Program-made: the position numbers and the translations under genes
Assembly (NCBI GenBank): GCA_023410715.1
Contig: JAEYPN010000012.1
Span: forward strand, 24,830-88,829
DNA from: Bacillota bacterium
GTDB lineage: Bacteria > Bacillota_I > Bacilli_A > Izemoplasmatales > UBA1188
Direction: 5' to 3'
DNA length: 64,000 nt
The notes under the pieces: model-generated
Database searches by the model: none
What the model was told of the DNA's origin: nothing
Seen by the model: the letters and a program-made list of their open reading frames with translations, nothing else
Part shown: positions 27,400-35,474 of the stretch, one piece after another
Numbering within the stretch: position 1 is the first letter of the stretch
Layout: the number at the start of each line of letters is the position of its first letter

Positions 27400-27675
27400 C
27401 TACTTAGTTACTTTCTCGTCTTTGTTATGACCACGGTAAGTACGTGTTGGAGCGAACTCTCCTAATTTATGACCTACCATATCTTCGGTAATATATACTG
27501 GAATATGCTCTTTTCCATTGTGTACGCCGATTGTTAAGCCAACAAAATTAGGGAATACTGTTGAACGTCTTGACCATGTTTGAATAACTTTTTTACTTTT
27601 TGATGCATTCATATCTTCGACTTTTTTCATTAAGTGTTCATCACAGAATGGACCTTTTTTAATTGAACGTGACAT
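27400..27675 (-). CDS. rpsS: 30S ribosomal protein S19
   Basis: 91 residues. SRSIKKGPFCDEHLMKKVE, TWSRRSTVFPNFVGLTIGVHNG-like and KLGEFAPTRTYRGH segments are diagnostic. It partners S13 in the 30S head. Confidence 0.97.
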   Translation of the reverse strand: MSRSIKKGPFCDEHLMKKVEDMNASKSKKVIQTWSRRSTVFPNFVGLTIGVHNGKEHIPVYITEDMVGHKLGEFAPTRTYRGHNKDEKVTK

Positions 27676-27695
27676 TTATTGAGTTCCTCCTTTCA

Positions 27696-28526
27696 CTATT
27701 TGTCTCTTCTTCTAACAATTAAATCATTGCTAGCTTTTTTGTGTTTACGTGTTTTAAAACCAAGAGCTGGTTTACCCCAAGGAGTAAGTGGAGATGGATG
27801 ACCGATTGGTTGTTTACCTTCACCACCACCATGAGGATGGTCTACTGGGTTCATAACTGAACCACGTACTGTAGGTCTAACACCCATATGGCGAACGCGA
27901 CCTGCTTTACCTAAATTAACTAATTCATAGAATTCGTTACCAACTACACCAACAGTTGCACGGCAAACGCCTAAAATTCTTCTAACTTCGCCAGATGTTA
28001 ATCTAACTAGTACATATTTTTCTTCACGGCCTAAAATTTGAGCAGAAGCACCTGCGCTCCTTACAAGTTGTCCGCCGCGGCCTGGACTAAGTTCAATGTT
28101 GTGTACTAAAGTACCAACTGGAATATTCATTAGTGGTAAAGCATTACCAACTTTAATATCCGCATCTACACCAGAAACGATTTCCATTCCTACTGTTAAG
28201 TCCTTTGGTGCAATAATATATCTTTTTTCACCATCAGCATATACTATTAATGCAATATTTGCTGATCTATTTGGATCGTATTCAATAGTTGTTACGCGTC
28301 CAATGATACCATCTTTATCTCTCTTGAAATCTATAATACGGTATTTTCTCTTAGCTCCGCCACCTTGATGACGAACTGTAAGTTTACCTTGGTTATTACG
28401 GCCACCGTTACTTTTTAGTGTTACAAGAAGAGATTTTTCTGGCTTGTCAGTAGTTAGTTCTTTATAATCAAGTACTGACATGTTTCGCAAACCATTTGTT
28501 ATTGGTTTATACTTTCTTATAGCCAT
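27696..28526 (-). CDS. rplB: 50S ribosomal protein L2
   Basis: 276 residues. It has RHQGGGAKRKYRIIDFKRDK and the highly conserved DHPHGGGEGKQPIGHPSPLT, which holds the histidine close to the peptidyl-transferase centre. Needed for subunit joining and tRNA binding. It follows rplW by 14 bases. Confidence 0.97.
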   Translation of the reverse strand: MAIRKYKPITNGLRNMSVLDYKELTTDKPEKSLLVTLKSNGGRNNQGKLTVRHQGGGAKRKYRIIDFKRDKDGIIGRVTTIEYDPNRSANIALIVYADGEKRYIIAPKDLTVGMEIVSGVDADIKVGNALPLMNIPVGTLVHNIELSPGRGGQLVRSAGASAQILGREEKYVLVRLTSGEVRRILGVCRATVGVVGNEFYELVNLGKAGRVRHMGVRPTVRGSVMNPVDHPHGGGEGKQPIGHPSPLTPWGKPALGFKTRKHKKASNDLIVRRRDK

Positions 28527-28540
28527 TGTTTTCCTCCTAA

Positions 28541-28822
28541 TTAAGCTGAATAAATTTCAATCTTATTGCCTTCAGCTAATGTAACAATTGCTTTTGATAC
28601 AGCTGGTGCAAAACCACTGTGTTGGCCAACTCTCTTAGCTTTTGCAATTTCGTTTATTACGTTAACCTTGACAACTGATACATTAAACAATTTTTCGATT
28701 GCTTCTTTTATTTCTTGCTTATTTGCATTCTTGTCTACTTCAAAGGTATATTTTCCTTTTTCAACAAGTTTCATTGTTTTTTCTGTAATGATTGGGCGCT
28801 TAACGATTTGATAAATTTCCAT
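28541..28822 (-). CDS. rplW: 50S ribosomal protein L23
   Basis: 93 residues. IVKRPIITEKTMKLVEKGKY and FEVDKNANKQEIKEAIEKLF are conserved. It is the docking point for trigger factor and SRP at the tunnel exit. Its ATG overlaps the rplD stop as TAATG. Confidence 0.97.
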   Translation of the reverse strand: MEIYQIVKRPIITEKTMKLVEKGKYTFEVDKNANKQEIKEAIEKLFNVSVVKVNVINEIAKAKRVGQHSGFAPAVSKAIVTLAEGNKIEIYSA

Positions 28823-29445
28823 TATTCTAGTGCCTCCTCAAATTCTTTAACAACATCTTCAGTTGTTAAGATGAAATTACTGTTTAACATTTCATATACA
28901 CTTGCATGTTCACGAACAGTAGTTTGTACACCTTCGATGTTTCTTGCAGAAATTTCAATTTTTTCATCATGTTCAGGTAATACTACTAATACTTTACCTT
29001 GAACATTAACGTTCTTTAATACTTCAACCATTGTTTTAGTTTTAATTTCTTCAAAAACTAATTTATCTAAAACAACAAATTTATTTTCAGTTACTTTTTC
29101 TGATAATGCTATTTTGATCGCAAGTCTGCGAACTTTTTTGTTAAGCTTCATACTGTAATCTCTTGGAGTCGTTCCAAAAGCAACACCACCACCTACATAG
29201 TGAGGAGCTGTAATAGATCCTTGGCGGGCATTACCAGTTCCTTTTTGACGATATGGCTTACGACCACCGCCAGAAACCTCCGCACGTGTTTTTGTTTTAT
29301 GAGTACCATGACGCATAGCAGCTCTTTGAGCTCTTACGACATCATAAATAACTTGTTCGTTTGGTTCAACAGCAAACACTGAATCTTTTAATTCAATTTC
29401 TCCAACAGTTTGACCAGCTTGATTTAACAATGCTAATTTAGGCAT
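28822..29445 (-). CDS. rplD: 50S ribosomal protein L4
   Basis: 207 residues. Start 29445 (MPKLALLNQ) is chosen because AGGAGG is seven bases upstream; an upstream in-frame ATG would sit in front of that site. The tunnel-lining loop (KTRAEVSGGGRKPYRQKGTG, NARQGSITAPHYVGGG) is conserved. In several bacteria L4 also represses its own operon by binding the leader RNA; the leader at 30447-30575 could be such a target. Confidence 0.96.
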   Translation of the reverse strand: MPKLALLNQAGQTVGEIELKDSVFAVEPNEQVIYDVVRAQRAAMRHGTHKTKTRAEVSGGGRKPYRQKGTGNARQGSITAPHYVGGGVAFGTTPRDYSMKLNKKVRRLAIKIALSEKVTENKFVVLDKLVFEEIKTKTMVEVLKNVNVQGKVLVVLPEHDEKIEISARNIEGVQTTVREHASVYEMLNSNFILTTEDVVKEFEEALE

Positions 29446-29482
29446 AGCAGGTCCTCCTTTCATTGATATTCATATCTAGTGT

Positions 29483-30118
29483 TTATTTCTTATTTTTTTT
29501 AACTGCATCTCTAATAACAACTAGAGACTTGTTTGCGCCTGGAACATTACCTCTAATAAGGATGATATTTCTTTCAACATCAACACTTACAACTTTTAGG
29601 TTTTGGATTGTTGTAGTTTCTTGTCCCATTCTACTTGGTAAAATTTTACCTTTAAGGATTCTATTTGCCGCAATTGAGCCCATTGATCCTGTACCTCTAT
29701 GATACTTTGAACCATGTCCCATTGGGCCTGTATGCCAGTTTAATAATTTGATAACACCTGCATATCCTTTACCTTTGGATTTGCCTGTTACGTCTACTAT
29801 GTCACCAGCTTTGAAAATATCAGCTTTAACCTCTTGACCTACTTCAAAATTTTGTAATTCATCTTCTGTGAATTCTCTTAAGTAGCGCTTAGGTGCCGTG
29901 TTAGCTTTCTTTGCATGCCCGATTTCAGACTTGTTAGCTAAATTTTCTCTTTTATCCATGAATCCTAATTGTACTGAAACATATCCATCTGTTTCAACTG
30001 TTTTCTTTTGCATTACAACGTTTGGCGTAACTAATACTACTGTTACAGGAACAAGTACACCTTCTGTTGTAAATACTTGAGTCATTCCAATTTTTCTTCC
30101 TAAGATACCTTTGGCCAT
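29483..30118 (-). CDS. rplC: 50S ribosomal protein L3
   Basis: 211 residues. GILGRKIGMTQVFTTEGVLV and the central loop GTGSMGSIAANRILKGKILP, which reaches toward the peptidyl-transferase centre, are typical. An early 23S rRNA binder. Confidence 0.97.
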   Translation of the reverse strand: MAKGILGRKIGMTQVFTTEGVLVPVTVVLVTPNVVMQKKTVETDGYVSVQLGFMDKRENLANKSEIGHAKKANTAPKRYLREFTEDELQNFEVGQEVKADIFKAGDIVDVTGKSKGKGYAGVIKLLNWHTGPMGHGSKYHRGTGSMGSIAANRILKGKILPSRMGQETTTIQNLKVVSVDVERNIILIRGNVPGANKSLVVIRDAVKKNKK

Positions 30119-30137
30119 GAGTACACCTCCTATTTAA

Positions 30138-30446
30138 TTATTTTAATACAATGTCAACACCTGATGGTAAATCTAGGTGCATTAGCGCATCAATTGTTTG
30201 CGCTGTTGGTGAAACAATATCAATAAGACGTTTATGTGTGCGTCTTTCAAATTGTTCACGTGAATCCTTGTTTACGAATGGTGAACGCAAAACTGTGAAC
30301 ACCTCTTTTTCTGTTGGTAGTGGAACTGGACCAGATACTTTTGCACCTGTCTTTTTCGCAGTATCAACAATTTTCTTAGCTGATTGATCTAATAATCTGT
30401 GATCATAAGATTTCAATCTGATTCTAATAACTTGATTCGTTGCCAT
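30138..30446 (-). CDS. rpsJ: 30S ribosomal protein S10 (NusE)
   Basis: 102 residues from ATG 30446, with AGGAGG six bases upstream; in-frame ATG codons further upstream lack sites and lengthen the protein unusually. RIRLKSYDHRLLDQSAKKIV and FERRTHKRLIDIVSPTAQTI are diagnostic. It acts in the 30S head and, with NusB, in rRNA antitermination. First gene of the superoperon. Confidence 0.97.
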   Translation of the reverse strand: MATNQVIRIRLKSYDHRLLDQSAKKIVDTAKKTGAKVSGPVPLPTEKEVFTVLRSPFVNKDSREQFERRTHKRLIDIVSPTAQTIDALMHLDLPSGVDIVLK

Positions 30447-30575
30447 ATTATCCTCCTTTCGCATATAAATCAACTTATATACTTGCTCCGTAGAAATTAC
30501 CCGACCACATCAAGACAACGGGTATCCGTGTGTCGGCAACCTTCCACATCACAGCCACGCTCGAGATTACGAGCC
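30447..30575 (-). promoter_or_regulatory. Structured 5' leader of the S10 operon
   Basis: About 130 bases of transcribed leader with GC-richer, hairpin-forming sequence unlike the surrounding AT-rich DNA. A first hairpin has arms GCTCG/CGAGC (30559-30574). A second, closed by CCGAC/GTCGG (30501-30536), contains an inner ACGG/CCGT stem. The octamer TGATGTGG occurs twice (once after each half). Ribosomal-protein leaders at this position in Bacillota are known autoregulatory targets of L4; that role is inferred here, no attenuator was identified. Confidence 0.6.
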
Positions 30576-30581
30576 TTGAAC

Positions 30582-30610
30582 ATTATAACAAATAAATAAT
30601 ACAAATGCAA
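30582..30610 (-). promoter_or_regulatory. Sigma-A-type promoter of the S10-spc-alpha superoperon
   Basis: On the minus strand TTGCAT (30605-30610), 17-base spacer, perfect TATAAT (30582-30587). The initiation site would be near 30575, giving the structured leader before rpsJ. No second strong promoter was seen inside the 14 kb gene run. Confidence 0.8.
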
Positions 30611-30851
30611 GTACTATTTTCCGTTTTTTATTATTTATCAGTATAGGTCTAAAAGGCCTTAAAAACAATGCTTTTATTCAACCTTTTAGAGTTTTTACCA
30701 ATAGATATTGTTTATTTCCATAATTTAACTTATTCATTATTTAATTGTTTTTATTTTAATAAATATATTTTAATTATCGAAAAATAAGTAATTAAAAGTC
30801 ATTATTAAATATGTTGTCGATAAGCTAAAATTTTTGATATTTATTACCAAT
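30611..30851. other. AT-rich intergenic stretch without recognised genes
   Basis: Between the superoperon promoter and the terminator of the decarboxylase gene. It is dominated by A/T runs with no open frame of meaningful length and no RNA structure that I could recognise. A modest A/T-rich segment just upstream of the -35 could serve as an UP element for the ribosomal promoter. Confidence 0.4.
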
Positions 30852-30877
30852 AAAAAAAGTGGCTTTAAACCACTTTA
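30852..30877 (-). terminator. Intrinsic terminator of the arc operon
   Basis: Hairpin AAAGTGG/CCACTTT (7-base loop) followed on the minus strand by a run of seven T. It lies directly after the decarboxylase stop. Confidence 0.88.
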
Positions 30878-30880
30878 TAA

Positions 30881-32209
30881 TTAATAAAACTTGGAAACTC
30901 TTAGTACGTCTTCAATACTTTGAAGGTTAGATCTTACTTCTTCTACTTCTTTTTTATTTTTAGTATAGATTAGTAAATCTTTTTCTTCAGGTAGTAAGCA
31001 ATGATGAACTCCGCCTTTACCATTCATGCTGTTTTGATAAGATCCTGTGCCAATTAAGCCTACATAGATATCATCATTAGTATCAGGAAGATCAATATAA
31101 CCTTTTGATTTTTCATAATATACATCATCGCAATCACAAGTAATTCCACCTAAACGCCCTTTAATCATTGGTTTGTCTAATTCGTTTAATGGTGTAATTA
31201 TTATTGGTTCACCTAAGGCATACATTTCAGGCAACGCAATTAACAAACTACCATTGATGATATGCCATAGATAAGAATCAGTATTTTTCTTACCTACAAC
31301 CTTATATATATTAACAGTGCTATCCTTTTGACTATATTTTCCATTTTCACTTACTAAATTAGGCTCATTTACTTTAAATTCTAAAGATAGTTTTTTAAGT
31401 GTTGATATAACTTCTTTAGCCCAAGCAAGGTAATCAAAATCATTATGTTCAGGAAGCGGTGTTCCTCCACCCATGTCAAAATTAATAACTGTTTTATATT
31501 TTTTAGCTGCATAAACATAATATTCTTCAAAAGCTTTTGTAAAGTTTAAATTAAATTTATCTTTTTCATAATCAAATCCTCTTTGATGGAAATGAATAGT
31601 TGAAAGAATTAATGAAGTATTCTTAATGTCGTCAACAATATATGTAAAATCTTCTTTAATTAAACCAAAACGGTCGTTTTCAATAACATCGCCTTCTTCA
31701 GCATATAAAGCCTTTAAATGAACTCTTAAACCAATCTCAAGTTTTACATTCTTCTCTTTTAAGTATTCATATTCATTTAAAGAATCAATTACATTAATGA
31801 TTTTATATCCTTCTTCGTTTATTCTAATGATAGCGTCAATATAATCTTTTTCCTTATATCCGTTACATACAATTGGTTTTTTCTTAAATTCAGGATGTTT
31901 TTTATAAAGCTCATAAGTTAATAATAAATCATAATAACTTGATGTTTCTAAACCATCAGAATAGGTGAATGCTGTCTCAATTTCTCTAACCCCATAATTT
32001 GCCTTATTGGCATTAAGATAAAAGAACTTTTTTGAGTATCCTTCAGCTTTAATGGCTTCTTTAAAACAATCTTTTAAACCTAATACTCTTTCTTTAATAA
32101 TATCTAAGAAAGTAATTTTTAAAGGAGTTCCATGTTTTTTTGCTAGATTTGTTAAATTATGTCCGAAATATTCAATTTCGTTATTTTTTACTTTTAATAG
32201 TTTGTCCAT
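30881..32209 (-). CDS. PLP-dependent ornithine/arginine decarboxylase, fold type III
   Basis: 442 residues. An alanine-racemase-like barrel with a PLP-lysine candidate in FFYLNANKANYGVREI (about residue 70), the phosphate-binding GGGTPLP loop (INFDMGGGTPLPEHND), and the decarboxylase signature GGITCDCDD with its Cys near residue 360, as in ornithine, diaminopimelate and arginine decarboxylases. It lies 6 bases downstream of carbamate kinase, in the same operon as the arginine deiminase genes, so ornithine (to putrescine) or arginine (to agmatine) is the probable substrate. It is shorter than classical SpeA (about 630 residues). Substrate choice cannot be settled from sequence. Confidence 0.8.
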   Translation of the reverse strand: MDKLLKVKNNEIEYFGHNLTNLAKKHGTPLKITFLDIIKERVLGLKDCFKEAIKAEGYSKKFFYLNANKANYGVREIETAFTYSDGLETSSYYDLLLTYELYKKHPEFKKKPIVCNGYKEKDYIDAIIRINEEGYKIINVIDSLNEYEYLKEKNVKLEIGLRVHLKALYAEEGDVIENDRFGLIKEDFTYIVDDIKNTSLILSTIHFHQRGFDYEKDKFNLNFTKAFEEYYVYAAKKYKTVINFDMGGGTPLPEHNDFDYLAWAKEVISTLKKLSLEFKVNEPNLVSENGKYSQKDSTVNIYKVVGKKNTDSYLWHIINGSLLIALPEMYALGEPIIITPLNELDKPMIKGRLGGITCDCDDVYYEKSKGYIDLPDTNDDIYVGLIGTGSYQNSMNGKGGVHHCLLPEEKDLLIYTKNKKEVEEVRSNLQSIEDVLRVSKFY

Positions 32210-32215
32210 TTTTCC

Positions 32216-33139
32216 TTATTTATTATATATAGTAGTTCCAGAATTACCTAAAAGGGCATCATAGGCTTTTTCTGGTGAAGTGATGATGGCAATATGGTTT
32301 TTATCTTGTTTTACAAACTCGATACTTGCTTCTACTTTTGGTTTCATACTGCCAGCATAAAAATGATTCAATTCATTATACTTAATCATATCTTCTAAAG
32401 ATACTTGGCTAAGTTTAATTTCATTTTCTTGTTTATAATTTAATGATACTTGATCAACAGCAGTTAATATTAATAAATAATCGCTATTTATATCATTTGC
32501 GAGCTTGCTTGAGGCAAAATCTTTATCAATGACGGCTTCAACACCCTCGTATACCCCGTTATTATTAATAACAGGAATTCCTCCGCCACCGCAAGCAATA
32601 ACTATATATCCTGCATTAATTAAAGTATTAATTACCGGTTCTTCAATAACTTTTACAGGCTTTGGAGAAGCTATTACTCTTCTATATCCTCTTAAAGCAT
32701 CTTCTTTCATTGGATAAGGCATTTTTTTTGCTTCTTTAAATGTATAAAAAGACCCAATTGGTTTAGTAGGATTTAAAAATGCTTTATCATCTTTATCAAC
32801 TTCAACCTGAGTAACAATACTTACAACATGCTTATTAATATTTTCTTTTGCAAATTCACAAGTTAGTGCATTTGTTAAATGATAGCCAATATAACCCTCA
32901 CTCATTGCTCCACATTCACTAAAAGGCATTAAAGAGATTTTTTCATCATGTTTATGTCCTTCGGTAAAAGCTAGATTAATTAAACCAACTTGTGGTCCAT
33001 TACCATGAGTGATAACAACCTCAAATCCTGCTTTAATAATGGGGATTAAATTTTTTGCTGTAATTACTGCCATTTCTTTTTGTTTTTCTGGGGTTTCTCC
33101 TAGGGCATTACCACCTAATGCTACAACGACTCTTTTCAT
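32216..33139 (-). CDS. arcC: Carbamate kinase
   Basis: 307 residues. VVALGGNALGETPEKQ at the N-terminus, VITHGNGPQVGLINLAF, and VIACGGGGIPVI around residue 205 are diagnostic. It transfers phosphate from carbamoyl phosphate to ADP, making the ATP of the arginine deiminase pathway. The stop/start overlap with argF is one base. Confidence 0.96.
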   Translation of the reverse strand: MKRVVVALGGNALGETPEKQKEMAVITAKNLIPIIKAGFEVVITHGNGPQVGLINLAFTEGHKHDEKISLMPFSECGAMSEGYIGYHLTNALTCEFAKENINKHVVSIVTQVEVDKDDKAFLNPTKPIGSFYTFKEAKKMPYPMKEDALRGYRRVIASPKPVKVIEEPVINTLINAGYIVIACGGGGIPVINNNGVYEGVEAVIDKDFASSKLANDINSDYLLILTAVDQVSLNYKQENEIKLSQVSLEDMIKYNELNHFYAGSMKPKVEASIEFVKQDKNHIAIITSPEKAYDALLGNSGTTIYNK

Positions 33140-34128
33140 TATTTTACCATTGTTGCATAAATTACAGCTTTAATTGTATGAAGACGATTTTCAGCTTCAT
33201 CAAAAACAACTGACTGACTACCTTCAAATACTTCTTCGGTAACCTCTATACCATTTAAACTAAATTTATTATAAATGTCCATTCCAACCTTTGTTTCTAA
33301 GTTATGAAATGATGGTAAGCAGTGTAAAAATATTGCATCTTCTTTTGCTTTAGCCATTAAAGAAGCATTTACTTGATATGGAAGTAATAATTTAATTCTT
33401 TCTTCCCATACTTTTTCATCTTCACCCATTGAAACCCAAACATCAGTTACAATGATATCTGCATCTTTAATACCTTCTTCAATTGATTCTGTTAAAGTTA
33501 CGCTTCCCTTGCTTAATTTAGCAGCTTGAGTGCACTTATTAACTAAATCTTGATTAGGCCATAATTCTTTAGGGGCTACTGCACAAAAGTTGATACCAAC
33601 CTTAGATGAACCAATCATAAGTGAATTACCCATATTGTATCGAGCATCACCAAAGTAAGCCATTTTTAATCCTTTTAATGTCCCTTTCTTTTCTCTAATT
33701 GTAAGCAAATCAGCTAAAATTTGGGTTGGATGAAATTCATTTGTTAAACCATTCCAAACTGGAACGTTTGCATACTCTGCTAAAGTTTCAACAATTTCTT
33801 GTCCATAACCGCGATACTCAATCCCATCATACATTCTACCTAAAACTCTGGCAGTATCTTTAAGTGATTCTTTTTTACCCATTTGTGAACCAGTAGGTCC
33901 AAGGTATGTTACACCTAATCCTAAATCATATCCAGCCACTTCAAAAGCGCATCTTGTTCTAGTTGAATCTTTTTCAAAAAGTAAGACGATGTTTTTTCCT
34001 TCTAATACTTTAGTATTTATACCTTCTTGCTTTTTCTTTTTTAAATCGGCCGCAAGGTCTAGTAAATAAATAATTTCTTCTTCTGTAAAATCTAATAATG
34101 TTAGTAAGTTTCTCCCGTATAAATTCAT
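33139..34128 (-). CDS. arcB: Ornithine carbamoyltransferase (catabolic)
   Basis: 329 residues from the second of two adjacent ATG codons (34128; the other at 34131), seven bases after a GAGG site. Carbamoyl-phosphate loop DSTRTRCAFEVA, FHPTQILAD, and the HCLPSFH catalytic segment (about residue 265) are conserved. In the arginine deiminase pathway it runs in the phosphorolytic direction: citrulline plus phosphate to ornithine and carbamoyl phosphate. Its ATG overlaps the arcA TGA. Confidence 0.95.
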   Translation of the reverse strand: MNLYGRNLLTLLDFTEEEIIYLLDLAADLKKKKQEGINTKVLEGKNIVLLFEKDSTRTRCAFEVAGYDLGLGVTYLGPTGSQMGKKESLKDTARVLGRMYDGIEYRGYGQEIVETLAEYANVPVWNGLTNEFHPTQILADLLTIREKKGTLKGLKMAYFGDARYNMGNSLMIGSSKVGINFCAVAPKELWPNQDLVNKCTQAAKLSKGSVTLTESIEEGIKDADIIVTDVWVSMGEDEKVWEERIKLLLPYQVNASLMAKAKEDAIFLHCLPSFHNLETKVGMDIYNKFSLNGIEVTEEVFEGSQSVVFDEAENRLHTIKAVIYATMVK

Positions 34129-35360
34129 CATTTTTCCTCTATTTCTTCTCTTTCTAATGGCATACACATACATCTAGGCCCGCCTCTTCCCCTAGATAGC
34201 TCACTTGAAGGAATCGAATGAACCTTAAGTCCATATGATTCTAATATTTTATTAGTAATATCATTCCTTTCATAAGTAATAACTTCTCCTGGAGCAATAG
34301 CTACAGTATTACTACCATCACTCCACTGCTCACGGTCCGCTGAAACCCGATCATTTCCCCCACAAGGAATTAGAGTTATTTCTCGATTCATATATTGACC
34401 TAAAATTTCTTCTAATTTACCTTCTAATTCTTTTACAACAAGTTTTCCTTTAACAGTCTGATTTTTCTCAATGCTATAAATCTTTAAATTGTTATAACAT
34501 TCATTATGAATGGTAAACTTATCATAATCTATTTGCGTAAATATTGTATCTAGGTGCATAAAGGTTCTAAATTTAGGAATGCTAAAGGCTAAAACTGTTT
34601 TATATTCCGTTTGATTATTAAAAAATAAGTTTTTTGCTAGTTTTTCAATAGCCGATGGATCAGTTCTTTGACTTACACCAACTAGTAATAATTCCTTACT
34701 TAAAACTAAGATGTCGCCACCTTCAATATTTAACTTATAATCTCTATTATAGAAAAATCGTGGATTTTTATATTCTGGATGATATAAGAAAATATATTTT
34801 CCATAAATGGTTTCTCTTCTTCTTGTTTCTGAATACATTTTATTTAAACATACTCCATCTCCAATTATGACAAATGGATCACGTGTAAAATAAAGATTAG
34901 GCATTGGATTCACAATAAATGGATAGTCCCCTACAAAATCTGCTAAATTATTAGCAGTATATCCTGGAAGCTCACTTTTTTTAATTCCTGCCATACTTTT
35001 AAGTACAAGTGCTCTTACATCAGTAAAAGAATTTAAGTATTTTCTTACAAGATTTGTTAAGGTATCACTATAAATGCTTGCTTCACTAATAAATTCATTA
35101 ATAAAATCTTTTTTTACTTTTTCACAAGTCATTAAAGATTCTGTAACTAAGTCAACTAAGTAAACAACCTTTATACCGGCATCTGTAAAGGCTTTGGCAA
35201 ATGCCTGATGTTCCTTTTTAGCAAGTGGTAACCAAGGAATATCATCAAATAAAAGATCACCTAAATATTTGGGAATTAAATTATCTAGCTCTTCGCCTGG
35301 TTCATGAAGTAAAACCGTCTTTAATCTTCCAATTTCCGAATTAACGTTTAAACTTGACAT
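34128..35360 (-). CDS. arcA: Arginine deiminase
   Basis: 410 residues. N-terminal NSEIGRLKTVLLHEPGEEL, the Asp/Glu active-site segment MPNLYFTRDPFVIIGDG, the HLDTIFTQID histidine region and the catalytic Cys near residue 398 in RGRGGPRCMCMPLERE are all visible. It hydrolyses arginine to citrulline and ammonia. First gene of arcA-arcB-arcC-decarboxylase. No arginine/ornithine antiporter (arcD) is present in the operon. Confidence 0.96.
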   Translation of the reverse strand: MSSLNVNSEIGRLKTVLLHEPGEELDNLIPKYLGDLLFDDIPWLPLAKKEHQAFAKAFTDAGIKVVYLVDLVTESLMTCEKVKKDFINEFISEASIYSDTLTNLVRKYLNSFTDVRALVLKSMAGIKKSELPGYTANNLADFVGDYPFIVNPMPNLYFTRDPFVIIGDGVCLNKMYSETRRRETIYGKYIFLYHPEYKNPRFFYNRDYKLNIEGGDILVLSKELLLVGVSQRTDPSAIEKLAKNLFFNNQTEYKTVLAFSIPKFRTFMHLDTIFTQIDYDKFTIHNECYNNLKIYSIEKNQTVKGKLVVKELEGKLEEILGQYMNREITLIPCGGNDRVSADREQWSDGSNTVAIAPGEVITYERNDITNKILESYGLKVHSIPSSELSRGRGGPRCMCMPLEREEIEEK

Positions 35361-35395
35361 CTTTATTTTATCATCCTTTTTTTAATATATTTTAT

Positions 35396-35424
35396 AGTAT
35401 AGTGTAATCCCAATAAATTGTATA
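35396..35424 (-). promoter_or_regulatory. Candidate promoter of the arc operon
   Basis: On the minus strand TATACA (35419-35424), 17-base spacer and TATACT (35396-35401), about 35 bases before the arcA ATG. The -35 is a four-of-six match, suggesting a need for an activator; no clear ArgR or Crp site was identified. Confidence 0.5.
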
Positions 35425-35474
35425 TAAAATAATAAAAATTATTTTAATAGTTAAAATTTATCACTTTCTTGTTT

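Noticed and set aside
35447..35465. Weak A/T-only hairpin (ATTTTAA/TTAAAAT) as a terminator for the helicase gene
   Set aside because: All A-T pairs, seven base pairs and no strong T run; too weak to claim.
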